From NCBI GenBank assembly GCA_016926535.1, contig JAFGOK010000618.1, forward strand, positions 1 through 52,982: 52,982 bases of DNA, in the 5' to 3' direction. The DNA is from Micromonosporaceae bacterium. Its GTDB lineage: Bacteria > Actinomycetota > Actinomycetes > Mycobacteriales > Micromonosporaceae. The position numbers and the translations under genes are program-made. The notes beneath the pieces were generated by a model. It was given only the letters and a program-made list of their open reading frames with translations. It searched no databases and was not told the origin of the DNA. The number at the start of each line of letters is the position of its first letter. Position 1 is the first letter of the stretch. Of this stretch, positions 40,955 through 50,698 are shown piece by piece.

Positions 40955-43863
40955 CAGGCCACACCCCCGAGATCGGACACCGGTAGGTAGACGTAGGTGC
41001 CGAGAAGGTCGGCGGGTTTCTGCACAGTGACGGTCACGCCTCGGACGATCTCGCCGGAGGCGCTGCGGACGCGGCGGTGGGAGGCCAGCAGTTCGGCGGC
41101 GAGTTGCTCGCCGTAGGTCTCCAGATGTCCGGTGATGGCGGGGAGCGCGTCGAGCAGCCGGCCCATGGTGCGTTCGCCGAACGTGGGGTCGGTGTTCTCG
41201 GCTGCGGTGGCATCGAGCAGGTTCAGCACCTGTTCGGGCGGCAGCCAGGCCGCGTTCGCCGGTGATCCTTGGAAGGCCAGCAGCCGGGCGTCTTCGGCGA
41301 CCAGTTGGCGCTCCCCGATACGGGACGGCAGGGTGAGGTGGAAGCGGTAGCGCACCAGCAGCAGCGTCGTTCGGGCGTCAACCGCCCTGGTCCGCAGCAC
41401 GCCGCAGCGACGCGCGGGGCGGGGACCATCGGCCTGGGCATCGAGGGCGGCGTTGAGCAGGTATCCGGCGAGTGTTCCGACGACGGGGTCGGTGCGGACC
41501 AGTGCCGCTTCGCCGCGGGTGACCGCTGCGGTCTGCAGGAACGGGATGGGACGGTCGACCGCGTCACCGCCGAGCAGCGGGGCGAGTGCGTCTCGGAGGC
41601 CAATGGGGGTGTTGCTCACGTCAGCGGTGAAGTCGCCGCTGGGGTCGTCGCGGAGCACACCGTCGAGTGCGGCCAGCGCGTTGCGAACGAACTCCCGGAT
41701 CTCGCCGGCTCGGCCGAGGGTGTCGCGGATCGCGGCCACCTCCCGGGCGACCTCCTCGGGTCGGATCGTACGCTGGGCGAAGCGGGAGCGGGAGGTTCGT
41801 TCACGTTCGGCGGCGGAGTTCCAGTCATTCTCCAGCTGTGCCGCCTTCCGGTCGATGGTGCTGAGTTCATCGAGGTCGAACAGGGTCTCCTGCTGGGGTT
41901 TGCGGCTCCGGACGAGTAGCCATTCCACGATCGCGTCGGTCACGGCCGTTGAGGCGGCATCCGGTACCGATACGCAGATGCCCAGATCCTTGCGGATCTG
42001 GCGGTGTTTCTTGATGAGGACGTCGAGGACCTTGCCGTCGATACCGTTGTCGCTGCCGTAGAGGGTGATGACCCGGACGGTGTCGCGGCGTTGGCCGAAC
42101 CGGTCGACCCGACCTTCCCGCTGGTCGTGGCGGGTGGGGTTCCACGCCAGGTCGTAGTGGACGACCGCGTCGAAGTGGTGCTGCAGGTTGATGCCCTCCG
42201 ACAGGCAATCGGTGGCGATCAGAACGCGACGGGCTGAGCGATCATCGCCGGCCTCATCGGCCAGGTCGTCGATACGCTTGAGCCGCTGCTGCGGGGACAG
42301 CGTCCCGGTGACCGCGCGGACGATCGTCTTCTTGCCGAGCTTGCCATCCAGGTGCTCGGCGACGTACTCGGCAGTCGGGATGTAGCGGCAGAAGACGATC
42401 GGATGGTGTCCGTCGGCGAGCAGGGCTTTCAGGTGCTTGGTGAGGGCGGCGAGTTTGCGGTCTTCGGCCGGTCCCTCCAGGGTCTCGGCGCGGGCGGCGA
42501 GTTCGGCCAGGCGCGCTCCTGACTCATCGGTCTCGGCGCCCGGGGCCACGTCCAGCCCTTCGAGCGCGTCGCTGTCGGCGGCGTCGCTGGTCAGCGGGGC
42601 GCCGAGGATATCGGCTTCTTCAGCGCTGGCGGCGGCTGCGGCGGCGGACCGGGTTCGCAGGGTCTGGGCGGCTGCTCGGGGTGAGGAGACCAGCGAGCGG
42701 AGCAGCGCGATCGCCGACCACCAGGCGATGCGCTGGTCGCGTTTGCCCCTGCCTCCGGCGAGATCCACGCGTTCGCTCGCGTACGCGATCGCGTCGTCGA
42801 GCAGGGCGTGGTAGGCCGGCGAGAGCTGGTAGGTCGCGTCCTTGAACAGCCGGTCGGAGGGGAACGCGGTGGATTCGGCGAGGCTGTCGTCGGCGAGGCC
42901 GTCCTCTTTGGTGAGATATCGGCGCACGTCGGCGCGTTTGCGCTGCACGAAGTGGGCTGCGAGGAGCCGGCGACCGGAGTCGGTGTCCAGATTGACGTCG
43001 GCCAGTTCCGGTCGGACCAGGCCGAGCAGGTTCCGGAAGGCGCTCTCCTTGCCGCTGTGGGGGGTGGCCGTGACCAGCAGCAGGTGGCGGTTCTCGTCAG
43101 CGCAGACGCGCTGGAGCAGTTCGTAGCGCAGTTGGTTCTGGGCCGATCGGGTGTCGTCGGCCACGACACAGGTGTGCGCCTCATCGACGATCACGAGGTC
43201 TGGGCAGTGCCGGACGAAATCGTCACGGTGGCGGGTGGACTTGATGAAGTCGGTGGAGACGATGACGTGCGGATGCCGGTCGAACAACGACTGACCCAGG
43301 TCGAGCCCGCGTTCGAGTTTCGACACCGTGGAGGCGAGCACCAGTTCGGCGTCGAGGCCGAACTTCACCCGCAGCTCTTCCTGCCACTGCTCGGCCAGCG
43401 CCGGCGAGCACAGCACAGCGAGGCGTTGCGCGGTGCCCTGCGCCAGCAACTCACTGACGATGAGGCCAGCTTCGACGGTCTTGCCAATACCGACGTCGTC
43501 GCAGATCAGCATCCGAACGGTGCGCTGCCGCAGCGCCATCATCAGCGGAACGAGCTGGTAGGCGCGGGGTTCGACCGCGATCCCGGCCAGCGATCGGAAG
43601 GGGCCAGCGCCGGAGCGGAACCCGATCCGCAACGCCGACCGCAGCAGTCCGGCTGCCTGCGCGTCACCGAGGTCCGCAGCCGACGGCGGCGCGAACTCGG
43701 CGCTGGAGATCTGCTCGAATGCGGGGAAGACCGCGGCGATGTCGTCGTCGCTACCGCCCAGAGGGCGCAGCACCAGCAGGTCGGAAGCGCTCTCGGGCAA
43801 CACGACCCACTCCCTGCCGCGTGCTGAGACCAGCGAACCGGCCGTGAAGGTGGCAGTCGTCAT
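40954..43863 (-). CDS. SNF2-family helicase (DrmD-like)
   Basis: 969 aa from ATG 43863 (AAGGA upstream); a TTG two codons earlier is possible. N-terminal beta domain ([15 protein letters not shown]), then SF2/SNF2 core with [13 protein letters not shown] (Walker A about 125), [16 protein letters not shown], and a C-terminal lobe with [27 protein letters not shown] and [12 protein letters not shown]. This RapA/DrmD architecture translocates on double-stranded DNA. In class 1 DISARM a DrmD helicase directly precedes the DrmMI methylase, the same order as here. An Ala/Glu-rich insert (about 395-455) separates the lobes. It could equally be called a RapA-like helicase; I would not assign drmD without a profile search. 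Confidence 0.8.
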   Translation of the reverse strand: MTTATFTAGSLVSARGREWVVLPESASDLLVLRPLGGSDDDIAAVFPAFEQISSAEFAPPSAADLGDAQAAGLLRSALRIGFRSGAGPFRSLAGIAVEPRAYQLVPLMMALRQRTVRMLICDDVGIGKTVEAGLIVSELLAQGTAQRLAVLCSPALAEQWQEELRVKFGLDAELVLASTVSKLERGLDLGQSLFDRHPHVIVSTDFIKSTRHRDDFVRHCPDLVIVDEAHTCVVADDTRSAQNQLRYELLQRVCADENRHLLLVTATPHSGKESAFRNLLGLVRPELADVNLDTDSGRRLLAAHFVQRKRADVRRYLTKEDGLADDSLAESTAFPSDRLFKDATYQLSPAYHALLDDAIAYASERVDLAGGRGKRDQRIAWWSAIALLRSLVSSPRAAAQTLRTRSAAAAAASAEEADILGAPLTSDAADSDALEGLDVAPGAETDESGARLAELAARAETLEGPAEDRKLAALTKHLKALLADGHHPIVFCRYIPTAEYVAEHLDGKLGKKTIVRAVTGTLSPQQRLKRIDDLADEAGDDRSARRVLIATDCLSEGINLQHHFDAVVHYDLAWNPTRHDQREGRVDRFGQRRDTVRVITLYGSDNGIDGKVLDVLIKKHRQIRKDLGICVSVPDAASTAVTDAIVEWLLVRSRKPQQETLFDLDELSTIDRKAAQLENDWNSAAERERTSRSRFAQRTIRPEEVAREVAAIRDTLGRAGEIREFVRNALAALDGVLRDDPSGDFTADVSNTPIGLRDALAPLLGGDAVDRPIPFLQTAAVTRGEAALVRTDPVVGTLAGYLLNAALDAQADGPRPARRCGVLRTRAVDARTTLLLVRYRFHLTLPSRIGERQLVAEDARLLAFQGSPANAAWLPPEQVLNLLDATAAENTDPTFGERTMGRLLDALPAITGHLETYGEQLAAELLASHRRVRSASGEIVRGVTVTVQKPADLLGTYVYLPVSDLGGVA

Positions 43864-43923
43864 CGGCAACGTCCTTACCTCGTCACTTGCGGGTGGTCAC
43901 CATTGTCAACGCCCACGCTGGCC

Positions 43924-46900
43924 TCAGCGGCTCGCGCCCGCGCCGAAGTACCGCCGGTGCTGGTCGACGATTGCCGACCAGTCAGCGTCGTAGGGGAAAC
44001 GCACGACGTCCCAACCCCTGTCGTAGAGCCGTTCCTCGGCATCCGCGTCCCGCTCGGCGATGACGGTGTGCTTGTGCATCGGTCCGTCAACAAAGACCGC
44101 GACGCTGGCACCAGGCAACCGGTAGACGTAGTCGGGTCGCGCCAGCGCGTCGGCGACGAACGTCTGCGCCTCGTCTGGCAGCCGCAGCCCTCGCTCCTTC
44201 AACCAGGCGATGAGGTCACGTTCCAGGCTGCTGTCGGACTGGGCCGCGAGCCGGGACAACTGTTCGGACCGCGACTCGCCTCGACCCGTGGTGTTGGCGT
44301 GGGCGTTGGCGAAACGCAGCAGCAGGTCCCGGACCGAGTGCCGGTCGATCATCGCGTGGTTGAGCTGATTGCCATAGGTCAGCAGGCACTCGTAGCAGCC
44401 GCGCTCGCAGGGCCGGTCGGGATGAGCGCCGCCTCGGTCACTACCGTCGGGATCGAAGTGGCAGATGGCGAGTGCTTCGGCGGCGGCCCGAGCGAGCGCG
44501 TCGTGATCCGACTGCATCAGCCGCAGCACCCCGGCGCCACCTTCGGCGGCTTCGGTGAACAGCATCCGGTTGCGGGGGCCGTCGTCGGGGGGCAACAGCT
44601 CGCTGGTCAGCTCCGAATCCTCCAGCTCGAACACCGCCTCGATGCCCCGTTCCAGGGCATACATCAGCGACAGCGCCACCGGCGCATCCAACGGGGTGTC
44701 GAGCGTGAGGACCATGATGTTGCGCCGGTCTTCCACGTAGGGCAGCACCCGCTTCTTGCGTCGCCGCTCGTTGCCGTCAGCGTCGATGACCGGCATTTCG
44801 CTGGAGTCGCCGGACGCCTCACTGGCGTCGCGTTCGTTCATCCACCGGCCGTCGGCGGGGTCGAGCCAGAAGCCGTCGGGCTCGTCGGGCCGGGCGCGGA
44901 CCCTGCCCATGTTGGTGATGCGCACGGTGGCGGAGTCGCCGTAGGACACGGTCGCGAGCTTGCCGTCCGCGTTGGTGATCAGCGCGTCGCGGCGGCCAGG
45001 CCGCACACCATGATCGTGGAAGCGGTACGAGGTGACCAGCCGGAACCCGGCCCGACGTCGCTCTTCCTCGTCTGAGGAGATCCGCTCCCGACGCTTGGTG
45101 AAGACCGTGTGCAAGTGGAGCAGGCCGTACGTGGTGTCCCGCAACGTGGCCCGGCACATTTCGCAATGGTCGGCCCGGTCGCGGGGATCATGGTGGTAGC
45201 CGCAACTGGGGCACCGCCGGGCACTGCTGGTGACCACCTCGCCGTTGGCGTCCGGCGGCAGCTGAATCCGGGTCACCTGGTACCGGGATCCCTCGTGGTA
45301 GATGAGTGCCCCCGGCCCGAACTCGCGAATCGCCAGGAACCGAGGCCGTTGCAGGTAGTCGCCGTCACCGTAGCGCCGCCCGCGCATCGGCACGTACGCG
45401 GCCAGCGGCAGCCGCGGGAACGAGTAGCCGGGTAGGAAACCCTCGCTGGCCAGGTACCGGTACGGGTTGAAGTCCGACAGCACCGATTTGCTGTCCACAC
45501 TGTCGTTCTTCAGCAGGTTCAGCTGCGTTTCCGCCTCGCGACGCCGCCCCACCGCGATCTTGCGGTCCCGATCGGACAGCGTGTGATCGAGCACGCGGCG
45601 GTTCTGCTCGGCCTGGTCGACCAGAGCCGCCTTGAACAGGTCCCGCCACCGGTCGAACGCGCGGTTGAACCGCTCGGGCGCACCCCGCACCGTGTCCTCG
45701 ATCCACTGGGTCTCGTCCCACCAGCTCGACTCGCCGAACACGTCGGTGAGCCCGGTAAAGACCCGGCGGGCGGCGGCCACGGCGCGGCGCGGCGCGGCGG
45801 TGTCGCGCAGCGCCGCCGTGATGTGATCGTGCAGGTTGAGCACGGGATCCGGACGCCGGGCGTCCTCGGTGTAGCCGATGTCGATGACTTCTGGGATCGC
45901 CCGTCCCAGCTTCAGCCCCGCCTCGGCCAGCCAGATCGAATGAACGTGGGATCGCACCAGGTCCTCGTTCGCCAGATCAAGACGCGGCGGGGCCACGGCT
46001 CCAGCGACCATCCGCTCAGACCGGCGGAAGTAGTACTGGTCGTGGCTGTTACCGGTGGCACAGTAGGTGGTGACCAGGGCCGGTTGCCCGGACCGTACGG
46101 CGCGGCCGCTGCGCTGGGCGTAGCTGGCCGGCGTCGGCGGGACGTTGCGCATCATCACCGCGTTCAGCTCGGAGATGTCCACCCCCAGCTCCATGGTCGG
46201 CGAGCAGTACAGCAGCTTGAGTTCGGCGTTACGGAACGCCTCCTCCCGCCGCTCCCGTTCCTCGGGATCGACCTGGGCGGTGTGTTCCCGGGCCATCAGC
46301 CCGGCCAGTTCTCCGGCCGCGTTGAGGTACAGGTCGCGGAAGAACACGTTGACCCGGGGCCCCTCACCGCTGGCGTAGGTACGAGTCAACGGATCGTGAA
46401 TGCCGGTCTCGCCGCTACCGGCCTTCCAGATCAACGAAGCCGCCGCCACGCGGTACCCCGTGGTCGCCGGCCCCGCCGCTCGCCGGAACCGGCCAGCGTG
46501 CTGCGGCGCCACCGTGATCTGTTTGCAGATCCCCGCGCCAGCGAGGACTTCCAACAACTGTTCGATGACCAGCTGGGTGTCATCGACCGACAGGTGCCTG
46601 AAATGCGCCCGTCGCAGGTACTTGCCGAACTTGGCCCGCCCCGACAAGAACAAGCCGGACCGGTCGAGGCCGGGCCGTGACGCCTGCGGGTAGGCGGTGC
46701 CGACCCTGGGTCGATCGCTGGTCGAGAGCACCCACGGGTCGACCAGCCGCTCCTCGGTAGCCCGCTGCAGGGTGTCGAAGTCCTCCCGGAAGTACTGGAC
46801 ATCGATGGCCAGCGCGCGGCGCATCTCGTCGAGCAGCACCCTCATGATCTCAACGCGCTGCCCGGGATCCGCGTCACGCAGGACGGCCTCGGTGCGCGCC

Positions 46901-49900
46901 CACCGGTCCTGAGCACCAGCGAGCCACTCCAGGTCCGCATAGTGGATCTCCAGCAGACCGGTCTGCTCAAGGTTGGGCATGGTGACCCGCCACCCACGTT
47001 CCAGGTCCAGGTACAGCCGGAACGCGATGACGTCCTGCAGGGTCTTCGCGGCGTTGCGCGCCAGCGACGGCGCCAGATCGGTGGTGCCGGCGTAGTCAGC
47101 AACCTCTAGGCCGAGGGCGCCAGCCACGCGCGCGGCCAACTCCTCGTGGGTGATGCCCTCGTCGCCGGCCTCGACCGTCGCCCGGTACAGCGCGCTGCGC
47201 AGTTGAGTGATCTGCACGAAATCGTTGAAATGGCCAGCTTGCAGGGACGCGTCCTGGCGGTTATCGACGAACGTCAGCAGCTTGCGGGCCTTGCGACCCA
47301 GAGCCTCGGCCGGCACCTGCTTCAACGACCGCACGATCGACGCCGACACCAGGGAGGTGGCCGAGGAACGTCCCTCCTGGTCGAGGGTCGCCAGCTTGGC
47401 GAAGTCCCGGCCACGGACCTGCTCGTAGCTCACCCCACAGTGCAGGCAGAACAGGAATGGCGACGGGATGAAGGTGGCCGTCAGGTCGCCCTGCCCCTCA
47501 ACTCCGTAGGGATCAACGCTGACGGCCACCGGCAGCCGTGGGCGGAAGGAGTCGCGGACCACCTCCTGCCCGGAATGATCAAGTTCCAACCACGACTCGG
47601 GTAACCGGCGGTCTTCGATCGCCTGCTCGGTCGTGGCGGGCCACGGTCGATCGGAGCTGACATACAGGTAGCCGGCCCCGTCCCGGCCGCCGCTGGCTGA
47701 CGTGTCGCGGCGTGGCCCGTAGACCACGCTGTGGTCTTTCTCGGTGCGCCAGACCGTCAAATACTCCTGCCCGCACTCGCGACAGAATGCGAGCGGGAGC
47801 AAGATCTTCCCGCCGGAGCCGGGTTGTATGAGCTGATAGTCACGCGTGAGGTGGCGGGTCTCCTCGTCCTCGCAGGTGACATAGACGGTGTCACCCTTCG
47901 AGAGGAACTGATGCAGCCGAAACGCGAACAAAGGCCGGTCGGTAACCGGGTGGCGCGCCTCGGACCCGCTCTTGAGGGTGCGGCGGATCGCCTCCACGCA
48001 ATCCGCTGAGGTCAATCCGCTGGAGGCGGCAAGCTCCACTGCGGCCTCCTCGATCTTCGCCGGCTTCTGGCGGATCAGCCGGCCCGATTCGTCAGTGGCC
48101 AACCCGAACCGGGTCTCGATCCACCGGGCGAGCGGATCATTGACCAGGTCGTCATAGGCCCTTGGCGCGTCCAGCGCGCGCAGGCGTTCGGCCGGCACCT
48201 GATCAGGTGCCGGCGCGGTGGCCCGAATGAGCGTCTCGCCGATCACGTCGTCGGACTTGACCTCGACGCCGAACAACGTGGTCGCTACCCTGGCCACGAC
48301 TTCGCACTGATCGGCGGCACTGCCTTCGCTGGAGATGGTGGCTGAGGTGCCAATGCACTGCAGGTGCTCGGCCTCGCATGCCTCGCGGACCCTCCGAATC
48401 AGCATGGCCACATCGGCGCCCTGCCGACCGCGATACGTGTGCAGCTCGTCGAAGACCAAGAAGTCGAGTCCCTTGGCCATGCGGATCAGCGAACGCCGGT
48501 CGTCGGGCCGGGTCAGCATCAGCTCCAGCATCACGTAGTTGGTCAGCAGGATATCGGGTGGATTGTCGCGGATTTCCTTGCGACGAGCGTCGCTCTCCTG
48601 GCCGGTGTAGCGGGCGTAGGTGACCGGTTCGCGACCAGGCCCGTACCCGTCACGCAGGTACTTGTCGAGCTCTTTGAGCTGGCTGTTGGCCAGCGCGTTC
48701 ATCGGGTAGACGATGATCGCTCGGACACGTTTCGGTGCTGTGGGCTGCTGCTGCCGGTCGCGCAGCGCGCGGTCGACGATCGGCACGATGTACGACAGCG
48801 ACTTGCCGGATCCCGTGCCGGTGGTAAGCACATAGGAGACGCCTGCCTGAGCCTTGGCAATCGCCTCGCGCTGGTGGCGGTGCAACGTCAGCGGTCGGCC
48901 GTCGCAGGCTGTCCCGCCCTCGGTCTTGTCCTTCTGGAAGATATGGGCGCACTCCGGGTGCAGCACCTGCTCGGCTACCAGTTCCAGCACCGTTCCACCC
49001 GATGCGAAGAACGGGTTGAGGGACAGCCACGGATCCGGCCATTGTGACTTGGCGTCGAGGTCTGTTTCGACGAACCCCTTGATGCGATCATCACGGATGA
49101 TGGTGCCGCCCTCGGTGAACGCTCGATAGTCCTTGATGAGTTGCTGGTGGATCCCGAAGACGTTCATACCGAACCCGCCAGCAGGAGCGGACGCGGTCAC
49201 AGGTCGCCCGGCTGGCGGCTTCGGCTGCGGCACCCGGGCCTCAGGGCGGGCAGCGGAGACGCGCTGTACTGGGTCGAAATCCTCCCAACCGGTGACGCCG
49301 CCACCGCCGGTGGCGAACGGTCGTAGAGCCTCTCGCACGGCGACGGCATCGTCTGGCCGGTCGGCCGGCTGTTTCGCCAGGAGCCGTTCCACGAGTCGCG
49401 CCACACCATCTGGCACGTCCGAGCGCAGTAGACGCACGGCCGGCGGTTCCTCGTTGAGGTGCTTCTGGCCCAGTTCGTAGGCCGAACCGTCGTGGAACGG
49501 GGCGACCCCGGTGAGCAGTTCGAACAACACGCAGCCGAGGGCATACAGGTCGGCTGCCTGCGTGACCGCCGCAGCCTGAAACTGTTCGGGTGCCATGTAT
49601 CGGGCGGTACCGACCGTGACCCCGGTGCTGGTCAGCTTGCCGCCTTCGATGTCATCGACGATGCGTCCCATGCCAAAGTCGAGCACCTTCGCGGTGCCGC
49701 CACGCAGCAGCATGACATTTGCCGGTTTCAGGTCGCGATGCACAACGTCGACAGCGTGAGCGGCCGACAGTCCATCGGCGATCTGGAACCCGAGCGCCGC
49801 GACCCACGAGACCGGCAAACGAGGATTCTCAGCGAGCAAGACCCCGAGCGTCTCCCCGTCAAGGAGTTCCATCGCTAGGTACGGCAACCCGCCCTTGTCC

Positions 49901-50166
49901 ACCCCACCGTCGATGGTGCGTGGAAGGTTTTCATGCACCAGTTTGCGCATAATGCGAACCTCGCGAGCGAACCGCTCGACACTGGTGTCACCTTGCGACA
50001 CCCAGGAGGCGCCTGACCGGCCACGCAGAATCAGCTTGACCGCCACGAAGCGGTCGGGGTCGTCCTCGATCGCTTGGGTGTCCTCGGCGCGATGGACCTC
50101 GCCCATGCTGCCGCGCCCGATCGGGGCAACGAGGCGAAATCGGTCTGCAACCCACTCCAGCGCCAC
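43924..50166 (-). CDS. Protein kinase-DEAD helicase-DUF1998-nuclease-like fusion
   Basis: 2080 aa from GTG 50166 with GAGGAG upstream. Domains: complete Ser/Thr kinase (about 1-280: GRGSMGEV, FVAVKLIL, HRDLKPANV, VLDFGMGR, YMAPEQF); Pro-rich linker; SF2 helicase (TGTGSGKS, VFDELHTYRGRQGADV, GTSATIS, MELGVDISELN, QRSGRAVRSGQ) with Cys pairs CRECG, CLHCG and CPSCG...CEMC; DUF1998 region (CERGCYECLLTYGNQLNHAMIDR); and a C-terminal DUF559/Vsr-like nuclease fold (ARPDYVYRLPGASVAVFVDGP). The helicase-DUF1998 part is related to MrfA and DISARM DrmA. The kinase recalls Pgl/BREX type 2 PglW. The nuclease core has His where a catalytic Lys or Glu might be expected, so activity is uncertain. First gene of the defence operon. 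Confidence 0.85.
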   Translation of the reverse strand: MALEWVADRFRLVAPIGRGSMGEVHRAEDTQAIEDDPDRFVAVKLILRGRSGASWVSQGDTSVERFAREVRIMRKLVHENLPRTIDGGVDKGGLPYLAMELLDGETLGVLLAENPRLPVSWVAALGFQIADGLSAAHAVDVVHRDLKPANVMLLRGGTAKVLDFGMGRIVDDIEGGKLTSTGVTVGTARYMAPEQFQAAAVTQAADLYALGCVLFELLTGVAPFHDGSAYELGQKHLNEEPPAVRLLRSDVPDGVARLVERLLAKQPADRPDDAVAVREALRPFATGGGGVTGWEDFDPVQRVSAARPEARVPQPKPPAGRPVTASAPAGGFGMNVFGIHQQLIKDYRAFTEGGTIIRDDRIKGFVETDLDAKSQWPDPWLSLNPFFASGGTVLELVAEQVLHPECAHIFQKDKTEGGTACDGRPLTLHRHQREAIAKAQAGVSYVLTTGTGSGKSLSYIVPIVDRALRDRQQQPTAPKRVRAIIVYPMNALANSQLKELDKYLRDGYGPGREPVTYARYTGQESDARRKEIRDNPPDILLTNYVMLELMLTRPDDRRSLIRMAKGLDFLVFDELHTYRGRQGADVAMLIRRVREACEAEHLQCIGTSATISSEGSAADQCEVVARVATTLFGVEVKSDDVIGETLIRATAPAPDQVPAERLRALDAPRAYDDLVNDPLARWIETRFGLATDESGRLIRQKPAKIEEAAVELAASSGLTSADCVEAIRRTLKSGSEARHPVTDRPLFAFRLHQFLSKGDTVYVTCEDEETRHLTRDYQLIQPGSGGKILLPLAFCRECGQEYLTVWRTEKDHSVVYGPRRDTSASGGRDGAGYLYVSSDRPWPATTEQAIEDRRLPESWLELDHSGQEVVRDSFRPRLPVAVSVDPYGVEGQGDLTATFIPSPFLFCLHCGVSYEQVRGRDFAKLATLDQEGRSSATSLVSASIVRSLKQVPAEALGRKARKLLTFVDNRQDASLQAGHFNDFVQITQLRSALYRATVEAGDEGITHEELAARVAGALGLEVADYAGTTDLAPSLARNAAKTLQDVIAFRLYLDLERGWRVTMPNLEQTGLLEIHYADLEWLAGAQDRWARTEAVLRDADPGQRVEIMRVLLDEMRRALAIDVQYFREDFDTLQRATEERLVDPWVLSTSDRPRVGTAYPQASRPGLDRSGLFLSGRAKFGKYLRRAHFRHLSVDDTQLVIEQLLEVLAGAGICKQITVAPQHAGRFRRAAGPATTGYRVAAASLIWKAGSGETGIHDPLTRTYASGEGPRVNVFFRDLYLNAAGELAGLMAREHTAQVDPEERERREEAFRNAELKLLYCSPTMELGVDISELNAVMMRNVPPTPASYAQRSGRAVRSGQPALVTTYCATGNSHDQYYFRRSERMVAGAVAPPRLDLANEDLVRSHVHSIWLAEAGLKLGRAIPEVIDIGYTEDARRPDPVLNLHDHITAALRDTAAPRRAVAAARRVFTGLTDVFGESSWWDETQWIEDTVRGAPERFNRAFDRWRDLFKAALVDQAEQNRRVLDHTLSDRDRKIAVGRRREAETQLNLLKNDSVDSKSVLSDFNPYRYLASEGFLPGYSFPRLPLAAYVPMRGRRYGDGDYLQRPRFLAIREFGPGALIYHEGSRYQVTRIQLPPDANGEVVTSSARRCPSCGYHHDPRDRADHCEMCRATLRDTTYGLLHLHTVFTKRRERISSDEEERRRAGFRLVTSYRFHDHGVRPGRRDALITNADGKLATVSYGDSATVRITNMGRVRARPDEPDGFWLDPADGRWMNERDASEASGDSSEMPVIDADGNERRRKKRVLPYVEDRRNIMVLTLDTPLDAPVALSLMYALERGIEAVFELEDSELTSELLPPDDGPRNRMLFTEAAEGGAGVLRLMQSDHDALARAAAEALAICHFDPDGSDRGGAHPDRPCERGCYECLLTYGNQLNHAMIDRHSVRDLLLRFANAHANTTGRGESRSEQLSRLAAQSDSSLERDLIAWLKERGLRLPDEAQTFVADALARPDYVYRLPGASVAVFVDGPMHKHTVIAERDADAEERLYDRGWDVVRFPYDADWSAIVDQHRRYFGAGASR

Positions 50167-50260
50167 GGCCCTCTCCTCGTCCTCGTCCGTTGAGCCGCGT
50201 GGTCACGTGGCAAATCAGTGCAAGATCGTAGCGAGCTTGCCACACTCTGTGGCTAGGCAC

Positions 50261-50274
50261 GTACACAGTACACG
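50261..50274 (-). promoter_or_regulatory. Promoter motif shared with the HTH-methylase gene
   Basis: Read on the minus strand the sequence is CGTGTACTGTGTAC, differing at one of 14 positions from 29879-29892. It lies about 95 bp upstream of the GTG of the kinase-helicase gene, within the short AT-richer stretch that should hold the operon promoter. A shared regulator, most simply the HTH-methylase, would connect the two transcription units. Inferred from sequence identity only. Confidence 0.55.
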
Positions 50275-50350
50275 ATAACTAGGCGGATTAAGAACTCGGA
50301 TCCGTTAACACTGCAAACGGACTGCCTGACTGTGTCTCCTGGATCGCTCA

Positions 50351-50677
50351 TCACGGCCTCGGCGGGCTCGGCGTCTCGCACTCCCCGCCGAGGAGAATTC
50401 CGGTGCGGCCGACCTTCAGTTCCCAGACCACGGTGAGTTCCTCACCGAGCCGGTCCTCGTCGAGCGCCTGGAGGGTGACGGCGTGGTCCAGGGCCGCCAC
50501 GGTCTCGTCGGCCGGGCTGCGGGGCAGGCCCTATTCCTGGACGTGAGCCACCGCCCAGGTCGAGCCTCGGACTTCGACCACCTGTCCAGGTTCGGGGACG
50601 GCGGGAAACGCGACAGTTTTGGATGTTTGCGGTTCCAATGTCGGCGGCGTCACTCCAATGACCTTAATCGCACGCAT
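50351..50677 (-). pseudogene. 5' relic of a DrmD-type (DISARM) helicase gene with amber codon
   Basis: The minus-strand frame from ATG 50677 reads MRAIKVIGVTPPTL, then VPEPGQVVEVRGSTWAVAHV, then an in-frame TAG (50533-50531). It continues in the same frame as GLPRSPADETVAALDHAVTL, QALDEDRLGEELTVVWELKV and GRTGILLGG, before running into a TGA pair. From memory of the family, this order of segments is the N-terminal domain of actinobacterial DISARM SNF2-like DrmD proteins, where a Gln codon would replace the TAG. The rest of the gene is absent. It is a non-functional stump upstream of an operon that has its own DrmD-like helicase. Confidence 0.55.
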
Positions 50678-50698
50678 TTGGCGAAGGCCGCGGAGTAT

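Noticed and set aside
33262-45075. Plus-strand frames of 250-490 aa across McrC, SNF2 and kinase-helicase genes
   Set aside because: All are antisense shadows without motifs; the minus-strand frames have complete enzyme signatures.
29897-50166. Calling the island canonical DISARM or BREX
   Set aside because: DrmB and DrmC are absent for DISARM; PglZ and BrxC/PglY are absent for BREX. Only the DrmD-DrmMI-like pair and a DrmA-like helicase domain are shared.
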